Source: CAYSLU01 sp964431965 (GTDB lineage: Bacteria; Verrucomicrobiota; Kiritimatiellia; CAIKKV01; CAYSLU01). From it: a stretch of DNA of 7,754 nt. The translations under genes were made by a program, and so were the position numbers. Below are positions 1-6,061 of the stretch, piece by piece. Each line of letters opens with the position of its first letter. The stretch's first letter is position 1. The stretch is from positions 1 to 7,754 of the forward strand of contig CAYSLU010000145.1 in assembly GCA_964431965.1 (NCBI GenBank), written 5' to 3'. The notes beneath the pieces are model-generated. The model saw only the letters and a program-made list of their open reading frames with translations, searched no databases and had not been told where the DNA came from.

Positions 1-176
1 GGGATCCCGTGCTGGCGCTTGTGGCGGCGCACGGCATCGCGGGCCGCCTCCAGCGTGGCCAGGGGGCCGCGCGCACCGCGGCGATCCGGCCGCGGGGCCA
101 GGCCCGACCAGCGGTCATTGCCGTCGGGGGCGACATGGAAGACGACGCGATCGCGGGGTGCAGGGGCTTGGCTCAT
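1..176 (-). CDS. N-terminal fragment of a probable right-handed beta-helix protein
   Basis: This is a partial gene: 58 codons from an ATG at 176-174, leaving the window at base 1 without a stop. The translation begins MSQAPAPRDRVVFHVAPDGN and continues with DRWSGLAP and GPLATLEAARDAVRR. The pattern 'hVapdGnD.WSGlaP...GPlaTLeaARdAvR' is the usual opening of right-handed parallel beta-helix (pectate-lyase-like) proteins, in which the first strand precedes an AR-rich helix. Such proteins commonly bind or cleave polysaccharides, but the catalytic part lies outside the window, so the activity is unknown. A perfect Shine-Dalgarno GGAGGT (184-189, minus strand) sits 7 nt before the ATG and fixes the start. 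No signal peptide is visible in the first 20 residues, which is unusual for a secreted glycan-active protein. It is divergent from the DUF362 gene. Confidence 0.72.
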   Translation of the reverse strand, partial: MSQAPAPRDRVVFHVAPDGNDRWSGLAPRPDRRGARGPLATLEAARDAVRRHKRQHGI

Positions 177-208
177 ACGGCGGACCTCCACGGTTGAACT
201 GGCGTCGG

Positions 209-238
209 AACGTAGTGCAGGCGGGGCGGCTTGTCCAA
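209..238 (-). promoter_or_regulatory. Possible sigma70 promoter of the beta-helix gene
   Basis: Read on the minus strand, TTGGAC (233-238) is followed after 18 nt by TACGTT (209-214). Both boxes are imperfect. The distance leaves a leader of about 26 nt carrying the GGAGGT ribosome site. The -10 resembles the TACATT used upstream of efp. This is a weak prediction from sequence alone. Confidence 0.3.
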
Positions 239-398
239 TCCAAAGCCGTGCCGCCCGGATCGATCACGCCGGCCAGGTGCGGCCCGTCGCCCTGCCGTCC
301 GGCGCGCGCTCGGAAGCGGGCGCGGCCGACATCAGCCGGGAAAACAATCGAAATCAGGCAAGGCGTTTGCTTTACTCCGATGGCCGTGACGAGGAAAG

Positions 399-416
399 GG
401 AGCCGCCTTTGGCTCC
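399..416 (+). other. Leader hairpin upstream of the DUF362 gene
   Basis: GGAGCC (399-404) and GGCTCC (411-416) form a perfect 6-bp stem with a 6-nt loop. It lies about 34 nt before the ribosome-binding site of the DUF362 gene. There is no U-tract, so it is not an intrinsic terminator. I see no convincing sigma70 promoter for the plus-strand gene in the 177-460 intergenic stretch, so whether the hairpin is transcribed is not established. Confidence 0.35.
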
Positions 417-460
417 GGCCTTGTCTCACCCGGCGCGAATCGAAGGTCGAGGAGGTGGCG

Positions 461-1585
461 ATGCACGACGTGGCGATCGAACGGAACCCGGATCCGGCGG
501 CGGCGGTGCGCGGGGCGATGGATCGGCTGGGGGGGATGCGGGCGTTCGTCGAGCCCGGGCAGACCGTCCTCGTGAAGCCGAACTTCCTCATGAGCGACGG
601 CAAGCCGGGGACGGTGACCAGCGGCGCGGTCATCATCGAGGTGGTCCGGCAGATCCTGGCGTGCGGGGCGAAGCCGGTGGTCGGCGAGGCCGGATCGGGC
701 GCGAAGGGCCTCGACGCCTTCACGCACGTGGGGGCGTACGACTTCTGCGCGGAGAACGGCGTGCCGATGAAGAACCTGAACGAGGATGAGATCGTGGAGA
801 TCGACATCCCGGGCGGGACGGTGTTTCCCAAAGTGAACGTCTTCCGCACCGCGGTGGAGGCGGACCGCATCGTGAATCTGCCCGTGCTGAAGACGCACGA
901 CCAGTGCTGGGTGTCGCTGGGCATCAAGAACATCAAGGGCATCATTCCGAGCGCGGAGAAGATGCGCTCGCATCACCTCGGCGTGGAGCAGGCGATCGTG
1001 GACCTGAACCGCCGCCTGCCGCCGGCGCTGGTCGTGATCGACGGGTCGACGGCGCTTGAGGGCCTGGGCCCGGCGCACGGCGACCCCGTGAAGATGGACC
1101 TCGTGATCGCGGGCCGGAATGCGCTGGCTACCGACATGGTCGGCACGCGCGTCATGGACCTCGATCCGGGCCGGATCAAGTACCTGCGGCTGGCCGCCAA
1201 GGCGGGGCTGGGCCCGAAGAGCATGGACGAGATTCGCGTGCTCGGGGCGACGATCGCGTCGGTGGCGCGTCCGTTCAAGACCGCCCAGCAGGCCGTCGAG
1301 GAGCAGTACCGCGAAATGGGGATTTCCGTGGTCTCGCGCAACGTGTGCTCGGGATGCTGGACCGAGTTCCGACACGTCTATTACGAGCTGAAGGAAGAGC
1401 GGAAGAAGCTCGCCGGCTACACGTTCGTGCTGGGGCAGGTGGAAGAGGCGCCGAAGGGGGGAAAGACGGTTGTCATCGGCACGTGCGCTTCCCGCGTGGC
1501 CTCGTGCGGCGCCTACTGCTCCGGCTGTCCCCCTCACCACACGGCGATTGCGGAGACCGTCCGCAGGCTGATCGCGGCGGGATAG
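461..1585 (+). CDS. DUF362 domain protein with cysteine-rich C-terminal extension
   Basis: The protein has 374 residues. Residues about 34-250 match the DUF362 pattern: VLVKPNF at 36-42, the GEAGSG turn at 75-80, the block RIVNLPVLKTHDQCWVSLGI (136-155) continuing into KNIKG (156-160), and a late VVIDG...LEGLGPAHG stretch (191-207). DUF362 proteins have no settled biochemical role; many carry or neighbour ferredoxin-like iron-sulfur segments. Here the C-terminal 80 residues hold six cysteines: C296-x2-C299, C342, C349, C353 and C356, the last in YCSGCPPHH. This could bind an Fe-S cluster or another metal (inference). No signal peptide or Tat motif is seen, so it is probably cytoplasmic. The start was chosen at 461 because GAGGAGGT ends 4 nt before it; the frame is open upstream to 158 but that stretch lacks family resemblance. 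It is convergent with the SGNH gene and divergent from the beta-helix gene. Confidence 0.88.
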   Translation: MHDVAIERNPDPAAAVRGAMDRLGGMRAFVEPGQTVLVKPNFLMSDGKPGTVTSGAVIIEVVRQILACGAKPVVGEAGSGAKGLDAFTHVGAYDFCAENGVPMKNLNEDEIVEIDIPGGTVFPKVNVFRTAVEADRIVNLPVLKTHDQCWVSLGIKNIKGIIPSAEKMRSHHLGVEQAIVDLNRRLPPALVVIDGSTALEGLGPAHGDPVKMDLVIAGRNALATDMVGTRVMDLDPGRIKYLRLAAKAGLGPKSMDEIRVLGATIASVARPFKTAQQAVEEQYREMGISVVSRNVCSGCWTEFRHVYYELKEERKKLAGYTFVLGQVEEAPKGGKTVVIGTCASRVASCGAYCSGCPPHHTAIAETVRRLIAAG

Positions 1586-1663
1586 ACAAAGGCCCGGACG
1601 GTCGTCCCGGCGAGACGCCCTGCCGGCGGAGCCGGGACCAACCGGCCGGCCTGCGAGCAGGGC

Positions 1664-1680
1664 GCGCTCGCCGCGAGCGC
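1664..1680. terminator. Hairpin between convergent genes
   Basis: GCGCTCG (1664-1670) and CGAGCGC (1674-1680) make a perfect 7-bp stem with a 3-nt loop, 9 nt past the stop of the minus-strand SGNH gene and about 80 nt past the stop of the DUF362 gene. No U-run follows on either strand, so it may be a 3'-end stabiliser or a weak bidirectional terminator and not a classic intrinsic one. Confidence 0.4.
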
Positions 1681-1689
1681 CGCCGACCG

Positions 1690-2895
1690 TCAGCGGTACG
1701 ATACCGGCTTCGGGGTCATCCAGTCCACCAGCTCCTGCCGGACTCCGTGGCCAAACCAGAAGTTGCCGTAGGGGTTATAGTGGCCGAACACCTGGGCGCC
1801 GGCCCGGGCGACGTAGAAGCGCGCCAGGAACTTGTCCACCGGAACCTTGAAGCCGGCGAACTCCGCCTTGGCCTTCGGCAGCATGTCCACGTACGTGAAC
1901 TTGCCGCGCTTCAGGTGATCGAGGAACGCCTCGTCGAAGCGCGTGCCCTCCGTCAGGTACTCGCGCACCTGCGGGACATCGAAGCTCAGGAGCACCATGA
2001 GCTTGCGGCCGTTTGCCTTGGCCCAGCGGGCGAACTCATCGACGATGAACATGGACGAACGGATTCCGTAGACCAGGTGCAGGCGCCGGGCATCCTTTGC
2101 GCGCGTCTTCGGATTCCGCAGGTTCACCTTCACGCCGAACTCCTCGGCGAGCTGCTCCGCCTGCTCGACCGGTGCCACGCCGCCTTCTCTCATGGCGTAG
2201 AGGTGGGCGACCGGATCGTCCTTGAACACCTCGTAGTAGGCCTCGCCGCCGACCAGCTTGCGCAGGTCCGAGCCCGTTCGGCAGTAGCCGGGAAGCTCGA
2301 TGAACCGGCGCTTCGTCAGATCGAACCGGACGTGGGCCCAGGGAAATCCATGCACCGGGTAGGATGACTTGCTGCCGCCGCGGGGGAGGTCGCGGCACAT
2401 CCACGCCACGCGGATCCAGCGCGCGGCGTCGACATTGCGCATGTGGTCGTCGTCCCAGATGTTCAGGACGATGTACTCGGCTGCCAGCTTCTGGTCCGCC
2501 TCGACCCGAAGGGCGCGCCGGTATGCCTGGTAGACGCCGTAGCCGCCGACGCCGAAGTTACGGATCGGCTCGCGGAAGTGGGCCGCGAGTATCTCCTGCC
2601 AGGTCTCCCCGTCGCTCACCTGGGCGCACTGCGTGTAGCTGTCGCCGTAGGTGTTGAGCCGGCAGGGCGCGTCGGCGTAGTTGATCATCTTGCGGTGGCC
2701 GCCGTGCTTCTCGTATGTGTAGACGGAGAGCGTGCCGTCCATCCCGTCCGGAAACACGTAGTCCTTCATCTCGTAGCCCAGGACGGGGTCGAACTTGAGA
2801 AAGCACGGGTGCTTCGGGTCGAGCACGCGCTCGATCTCCTGTGGGTGGTAGCCGGCGGTGTGCAGCAGTTGCTTGACGTCCTTGAGTTTCTGCAT
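1690..2895 (-). CDS. SGNH/GDSL-type hydrolase family protein
   Basis: The protein has 401 residues. Block I is seen as NTYGDSYTQC (81-90), with S86 as the expected nucleophile. Block II is NFGVGGYG (113-120), with the oxyanion glycine at G117 or G118. Block III is YIVLNIWDDD (141-150), with N145 as the oxyanion asparagine. The C-terminal block is GHYNPYGN (371-378), with H372 as the likely catalytic histidine. The residue three before that histidine, usually Asp in DxxH, is V369, so the acid is either absent or supplied from elsewhere. SGNH enzymes are esterases, often acting on acetylated glycans; the substrate here is unknown. No signal peptide or membrane segment is visible, pointing to a cytoplasmic location. 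A GGGAG ribosome site lies 7 nt before the ATG. It is transcribed alone, divergent from efp. Confidence 0.8.
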   Translation of the reverse strand: MQKLKDVKQLLHTAGYHPQEIERVLDPKHPCFLKFDPVLGYEMKDYVFPDGMDGTLSVYTYEKHGGHRKMINYADAPCRLNTYGDSYTQCAQVSDGETWQEILAAHFREPIRNFGVGGYGVYQAYRRALRVEADQKLAAEYIVLNIWDDDHMRNVDAARWIRVAWMCRDLPRGGSKSSYPVHGFPWAHVRFDLTKRRFIELPGYCRTGSDLRKLVGGEAYYEVFKDDPVAHLYAMREGGVAPVEQAEQLAEEFGVKVNLRNPKTRAKDARRLHLVYGIRSSMFIVDEFARWAKANGRKLMVLLSFDVPQVREYLTEGTRFDEAFLDHLKRGKFTYVDMLPKAKAEFAGFKVPVDKFLARFYVARAGAQVFGHYNPYGNFWFGHGVRQELVDWMTPKPVSYR

Positions 2896-2944
2896 GAGCG
2901 CGCTCCCGTGGTTGGCGAACCCGCGGCCGCCGCTTTCCGGCGCC

Positions 2945-2966
2945 GCTAAAAGGCCGGATGTTTAGC
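2945..2966. repeat. Inverted repeat GCTAAA-N10-TTTAGC
   Basis: GCTAAA (2945-2950) and TTTAGC (2961-2966) are perfect inverted copies 10 nt apart, overlapping the predicted -10 and start region of the SGNH gene promoter. The spacing of about one and a half helical turns between half-site centres would fit a dimeric regulator, but 6-bp arms can arise by chance. Confidence 0.3.
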
Positions 2967-2987
2967 CGCTGGCCGGGCGCCTGACAA
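2959..2987 (-). promoter_or_regulatory. Possible sigma70 promoter of the SGNH hydrolase gene
   Basis: On the minus strand TTGTCA (2982-2987) is followed after exactly 17 nt by TAAACA (2959-2964). The -35 matches 5 of 6 bases, the -10 only 3 of 6. Predicted initiation near 2952 would give a leader of roughly 57 nt. The -10 overlaps a short inverted repeat (2945-2966). Confidence 0.4.
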
Positions 2988-3028
2988 GCGCGAATTGGCG
3001 TGAACGGCCAGAGTCGTCCGTTGCGGCA

Positions 3029-3057
3029 TTGACACCAGCGCCGCAAGCCTCTACATT
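3029..3057 (+). promoter_or_regulatory. Sigma70 promoter of efp-epmA
   Basis: A perfect -35 TTGACA (3029-3034), a 17-nt spacer and the -10 TACATT (3052-3057) form a near-consensus housekeeping promoter. Transcription should begin close to 3064, giving a leader of about 90 nt before the efp ATG. It is the best plus-strand promoter match in this intergenic region. Confidence 0.75.
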
Positions 3058-3085
3058 CTGCGCCCGAAAACGGCATCGCTAGAGG

Positions 3086-3140
3086 GTCGCGCCCGGGTCG
3101 GCGCGGGCGCGACGCCTTCACTACACGCGCCGAGCGGCGC
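3086..3140 (+). promoter_or_regulatory. Two GC-rich hairpins in the efp leader
   Basis: The first hairpin has a perfect 9-bp stem: GTCGCGCCC (3086-3094) with GGGCGCGAC (3105-3113), around a 10-nt loop. The second has a 6-bp stem: GCGCCG (3127-3132) with CGGCGC (3135-3140), around a 2-nt loop (or 5 bp around 4 nt). The second ends 4 nt before the weak AGGA ribosome site of efp, so folding could limit ribosome access. Neither is followed by a U-run. I recognise no known riboswitch class. Confidence 0.45.
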
Positions 3141-3153
3141 AGGCAGGACCAGC

Positions 3154-3711
3154 ATGTACACGGTGGCAGACTTGCGGAAGGGCGCGAAGATCGAGTACGA
3201 GGGGGTTCCGTACCTGGTGGCGGACTTCAATTTCGTGAAGCCCGGCAAGGGCCAGGCCATGTACGTCTGTAAGCTGAAGAACCTGATCAGCGGAAGCACG
3301 CTGGCGAAGACATTCCGTGCCGTCGACCGGATCGACAAGCCCAACCTCGAACCGCGGAAGCTGACCTTCTCCTACGCGGAGGGCGATTCCTACATATTCA
3401 TGGACGAGCACTTCGAGCAGTCCACCCTGTCCGCCGAGGTCCTGGGGGACTCCCGCTTCTTTCTCTGCGAGGAGATGCCGGTCGAGGTGCTCTACTACAA
3501 CGACCGTCCGATCGAAGTGGTCCTGCCCACGTGGGTCGAGAAGCGGATCGTCGAGACCGAACCGGGCTTCCGCGGCGACACGGCCAATAACGTCATGAAG
3601 CCGGCCAAGATCGAGGGCGGCTACGAGCTCAAAGTTCCGCTCTTCGTCAACCAGGGCGACCTGATCCGCATCGACACGCGCACGGGCGAATATGCGGAGC
3701 GCGTCCGATAG
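3154..3711 (+). CDS. efp: Translation elongation factor P
   Basis: EF-P binds ribosomes stalled on consecutive prolines, between the P and E sites, and stimulates peptide-bond formation. The protein has 185 residues, close to the usual 185-188. The N-terminal KOW-like domain (about 1-62) carries the loop FVKPGKGQA (27-35). K32 at the loop tip corresponds to the E. coli lysine 34 that receives beta-lysine. The central OB domain follows (about 65-125), and the C-terminal OB domain contains GDTANNVMKPA near residues 141-151. An AGGA stretch (3145-3148) lies 5 nt before the ATG. The next gene, overlapping its last 20 bases, is epmA, the enzyme that attaches beta-lysine, so K32 is very probably modified. 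The gene has its own strong promoter. The identification is secure. Confidence 0.97.
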   Translation: MYTVADLRKGAKIEYEGVPYLVADFNFVKPGKGQAMYVCKLKNLISGSTLAKTFRAVDRIDKPNLEPRKLTFSYAEGDSYIFMDEHFEQSTLSAEVLGDSRFFLCEEMPVEVLYYNDRPIEVVLPTWVEKRIVETEPGFRGDTANNVMKPAKIEGGYELKVPLFVNQGDLIRIDTRTGEYAERVR

Positions 3712-4633
3712 CGGGATCGAGCCCGATCGCCTGGCGGCGATGCGTTCCTCTCTGGCGTTGCGGAGCGCAGCGCTGCAGGCGGTGCGCCGGTTTTTCACTG
3801 CCCGGGGGTTCATTGAAGTCGAAACGCCGGTGCGGATACCCGCGCCGGCGCTTGAGCTCAACATCGACGCCGAGCCCGCGGCGGATTGGTACCTGCGCAC
3901 CTCGCCCGAGCTTCACATGAAGCGCCTTCTGGCGGCGGGCTACCCGCGGATTTTCCAGATGGGCGCCTGCTTCCGGCGCGGCGAGCGCGGGGCCCGGCAC
4001 CATCCCGAGTACACGATGCTGGAGTGGTACCGGGCGGGGGCCAGCTACCTGGACGTGCTGGAGGACGGCGAGGGGCTGGTGGCCGCGGTTGCCCGTGAAA
4101 CGCGCGGCGGGATGGCCATTGAGACGCACCGCGGGAGCGTGGACCTGACGCCCCCGTGGGCTCGCCTCGACGTGTGCGAGGCGTACCGGCGGTTCGCGGG
4201 ATGGGATCCCGGCGAGGCATTCGACCCGGACCGTTTCGACCACGACATGGTCGAGCGGGTGGAGCCGAACCTGCCGGCGGACCGCCCGGTGGTGCTGATC
4301 GACTACCCCGCGGGCGCCGGCGGGTTCGCGCGACCGAAGGCGGGGCGCACCGGCGTAACCGAGCGGTGGGAGCTCTATGTGGCGGGAGTGGAGCTGGCGA
4401 ATGCGTTCGGCGAGCTGACCGACCCCGCCGAGCAGCGGCGCCGGTTTGAGGCATGCGCCCGCGAGCGGCAGTCTGCAGGGCGAGCCGTGTATCCGCTGGA
4501 CGAGCCCTTTCTCCGGGCGCTTGAGCGCGGGATGCCGGAGTCCGGAGGCGTTGCGCTTGGCTTCGACCGACTGGTCATGCTGCTGGCGGGCGCCGATTCG
4601 CTGGATGCCGTGCTGCCGTTCCGCGAGGCGTGA
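3692..4633 (+). CDS. epmA: EF-P (R)-beta-lysine ligase EpmA (GenX/PoxA)
   Basis: This 313-residue class II aminoacyl-tRNA synthetase paralogue lacks the N-terminal anticodon-binding domain of LysRS and charges EF-P instead of tRNA. Motif 1 is GFIEVETPV (39-47). RTSPELHMKRLL (69-80) is the substrate-binding segment. Motif 2 is FRRGERGARHHPEYTMLEWY (94-113). GVELANAFGELTD (232-244) carries amino-acid-binding residues. Motif 3 is GVALGFDRLVML (286-297). A288 occupies the position reported as alanine in E. coli EpmA (A298) and glycine in LysRS, which favours beta-lysine. The ATG lies inside efp with a 20-nt overlap, implying translational coupling. No strong Shine-Dalgarno is seen; the internal ATG at 3740 (M17) is an alternative start that would leave the catalytic fold intact. 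No epmB is present nearby. Confidence 0.93.
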   Translation: MRSASDSGIEPDRLAAMRSSLALRSAALQAVRRFFTARGFIEVETPVRIPAPALELNIDAEPAADWYLRTSPELHMKRLLAAGYPRIFQMGACFRRGERGARHHPEYTMLEWYRAGASYLDVLEDGEGLVAAVARETRGGMAIETHRGSVDLTPPWARLDVCEAYRRFAGWDPGEAFDPDRFDHDMVERVEPNLPADRPVVLIDYPAGAGGFARPKAGRTGVTERWELYVAGVELANAFGELTDPAEQRRRFEACARERQSAGRAVYPLDEPFLRALERGMPESGGVALGFDRLVMLLAGADSLDAVLPFREA

Positions 4634-4636
4634 CCG

Positions 4637-5644
4637 TCAGGCCGTGAGGAGCGACAGCTTCTGGATGGCCTCGATGATCTCGGTCAGGCCGGTGCGGGCA
4701 GCGGCGGAGATCGGGACGATCGTCCGACCGCGGACGCGCCGCCTGAACTCGCGCAGGAATCCCGTCGCTTCTGGAAGGTCCATCTTGTTGGCGGCCACGA
4801 TCATCGGCCACTTCGCCAGCTCCTTGCGGTAGAGCTTCAGCTCGCCAACCAGCGTCCGATAGTCGTCCACGGGATTCCGTCCGTCGGTCCCGGCCATGTC
4901 GATGACGAGGACCAGCGCGCGGGACCGCTCGACGTGGCGCAGGAAGGCGTGACCCAGTCCGGCTCCCGCGTGCGCCCCCTCGATCAGGCCGGGGATGTCG
5001 GCGATGCGCAGGCTGCGGTAGTCCGGCAGCTTGAGCGTGCCGATGGCCGGGTTCAGCGTCGTGAACGGGTAGGCGGCGATCTTGGGATGAGCGTTGGTCA
5101 GAACCGACACGAGCGACGACTTCCCGGCGTTCGGGAGCCCGACCAGCCCGATGTCGGCCAGCAGCTTGAGCTCAAGGCGGAGCTTTCTCGCCTGGCCTTC
5201 GACGCCGGGCGTGTGCTCCATGGGCACCTGGTGCGTGGAGCTGACCCAGTGCACGTTTCCGAGGCCGCCTTTTCCGCCGCGCGCGACCTGCAGTTCCTGG
5301 CCGTCCGAGGTGATGTCTCCGACCATTTCGCCGGTGTCCTCGTCCCAGACCTCGGTGCCGCAGGGGACGAGGACGGTCAGATCCCGGCCGTTCCGGCCGT
5401 GCATCTCCTGGGAGCCTCCGGGCTCGCCGTGCTCGGCGCGCAGGAGCGGGGCGAAGTGGAGATCGATGAGGGAGTCCTCGTCCTTGCTGCCTCGGAAAAT
5501 CACATGTCCGCCGCGTCCGCCATCGCCGCCCGACGGCCCGCCGCGGGGCACGTACTTCTCGCGTCGGAAGGCCACGCAGCCGTTGCCTCCATTGCCGGCC
5601 GCGGCCTGTACGACAACCCGGTCGATCAGCTTCTGTTTCTTCAT
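4637..5644 (-). CDS. obgE: GTPase Obg/CgtA
   Basis: Obg is an essential GTPase acting in assembly of the 50S subunit and in growth and stress control. The protein has 335 residues. The glycine-rich Obg fold spans about 5-160: GNGGNGCVAFRREKYVPRGG (17-36), GGDGGRGG (39-46) and ARGGKGGLGN (121-130). The G domain has the P-loop GLPNAGKSS (169-177), switch I YPFTTLNP (192-199), G3 DIPGL (216-220), G4 NKMD (286-289) and G5 SAA (313-315). The protein ends just after the G domain, so the variable C-terminal OCT domain of some Obg proteins is absent. The frame is open upstream to 5953, but the family begins at MKKQKLIDRVV; only weak purine stretches precede this ATG. It is the third gene after rplU and rpmA and ends 3 bases from convergent epmA. 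Confidence 0.96.
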   Translation of the reverse strand: MKKQKLIDRVVVQAAAGNGGNGCVAFRREKYVPRGGPSGGDGGRGGHVIFRGSKDEDSLIDLHFAPLLRAEHGEPGGSQEMHGRNGRDLTVLVPCGTEVWDEDTGEMVGDITSDGQELQVARGGKGGLGNVHWVSSTHQVPMEHTPGVEGQARKLRLELKLLADIGLVGLPNAGKSSLVSVLTNAHPKIAAYPFTTLNPAIGTLKLPDYRSLRIADIPGLIEGAHAGAGLGHAFLRHVERSRALVLVIDMAGTDGRNPVDDYRTLVGELKLYRKELAKWPMIVAANKMDLPEATGFLREFRRRVRGRTIVPISAAARTGLTEIIEAIQKLSLLTA

Positions 5645-5670
5645 GGCGGTCCGCGTCAGCCTCTGAAATG

Positions 5671-5692
5671 AAAAAGCGCCGGAAGTGCCGGC
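5671..5692 (-). terminator. Terminator-like stem with U-tract between rpmA and obgE
   Basis: On the minus-strand transcript GCCGG (5692-5688) pairs with CCGGC (5682-5678) around a 5-nt loop. After two bases a run of five U follows (5675-5671). It sits 27 nt before the obgE start. The stem is only 5 bp but all GC. It may partly stop transcription from the strong rplU promoter, lowering obgE relative to the ribosomal proteins. An upstream inverted repeat could pair alternatively with its 3' arm. Confidence 0.5.
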
Positions 5693-5719
5693 CCGGGGCT
5701 GCGTGCGCGAGGCACCCGA

Positions 5720-5759
5720 GTCGCGCTTCCGGCGCGGCCGGTCGCGCCGGAAGCGCGAC
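5720..5759 (-). repeat. 17-bp perfect inverted repeat downstream of rpmA
   Basis: The arm at 5720-5736 is the exact reverse complement of the arm at 5743-5759; a 6-nt loop (5737-5742) separates them. It begins 10 nt after the rpmA stop. The RNA form would be extremely stable and could protect the rplU-rpmA message from 3' exonucleases or act as an attenuator element. It has no adjacent U-run of its own. The 10-nt core GCGCCGGAAG at 5744-5753 recurs at 5676-5685 in direct orientation, inside the following terminator-like stem. Confidence 0.8.
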
Positions 5760-5769
5760 CGGAGTTCGG

Positions 5770-6021
5770 TCAGGCGACGGCCGTCGCCACGACGCCCACG
5801 CGTCGGCCGCTCCTGTTGAACTTCACGACGCCCGCCTTCAGGGCGAAAATTGTGAAATCGCGTCCGAGCCGGGTGTTGACGCCGGCGTTCAGCCGGGTTC
5901 CGCGCTGGCGGACGATGATGCTTCCGGCCGTGACCGTCTGGCCGTCGAAGCACTTGATGCCGAGGCGCTTGCCGCCGCTATCGCGCCCGTTTCTTCCTGA
6001 TCCGCTGGCTTTTCCTGCCAT
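5770..6021 (-). CDS. rpmA: Large ribosomal subunit protein bL27
   Basis: The protein has 83 residues, near the usual 84-90. The family core is clear: RNGRDSGGKRLGIK (10-23), GQTVTAGSIIVRQRGTR (27-43), the GVNT turn (47-50) and FTIFALKAGVVKF (56-68). bL27 lies near the peptidyl-transferase centre, where its N-terminal tail reaches the tRNA ends. Here the tail reads MAGKASGSGRNGRDS, one residue shorter than the E. coli form and lacking its His-Lys-Lys. A GGAG ribosome site precedes the ATG by 7 nt. rpmA starts 40 nt after the rplU stop, the normal rplU-rpmA arrangement. An ATG five bases upstream is out of frame. Confidence 0.97.
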   Translation of the reverse strand: MAGKASGSGRNGRDSGGKRLGIKCFDGQTVTAGSIIVRQRGTRLNAGVNTRLGRDFTIFALKAGVVKFNRSGRRVGVVATAVA

Positions 6022-6061
6022 GACATGACTCCGTGGTTTGGGAGGGGCTGATGGGCGCCCT

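Noticed and set aside
158..460. N-terminal extension of the DUF362 frame
   Set aside because: The frame stays open, but the strong GAGGAGGT sits right before 461 and the extension is Arg/Pro-rich noise overlapping the divergent promoter area.
332..1540. 402-codon open frame antisense to the DUF362 gene
   Set aside because: The translation is His/Arg-rich with no family resemblance; it mirrors the GC-rich codon pattern of the real gene on the other strand.
1345..2367. 340-codon plus-strand open frame spanning the DUF362 end and the SGNH gene
   Set aside because: It runs out of frame through DUF362 and antisense to a recognisable SGNH hydrolase, with no ribosome site and no recognisable domain.
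3121..3900. 259-codon frame antisense to efp and epmA
   Set aside because: Both sense-strand genes are certain; the antisense translation has no known motif.
5676..5759. CRISPR-like or mobile repeat from the recurring GCGCCGGAAG element
   Set aside because: Only three 10-nt copies, one inverted, within 84 bases; no spacers of regular size, no transposase. RNA structure explains it better.
5645..5953. N-terminal extension of the Obg frame into rpmA
   Set aside because: It overlaps the real rpmA in another frame and crosses the inverted repeat; Obg proteins start at the position chosen.
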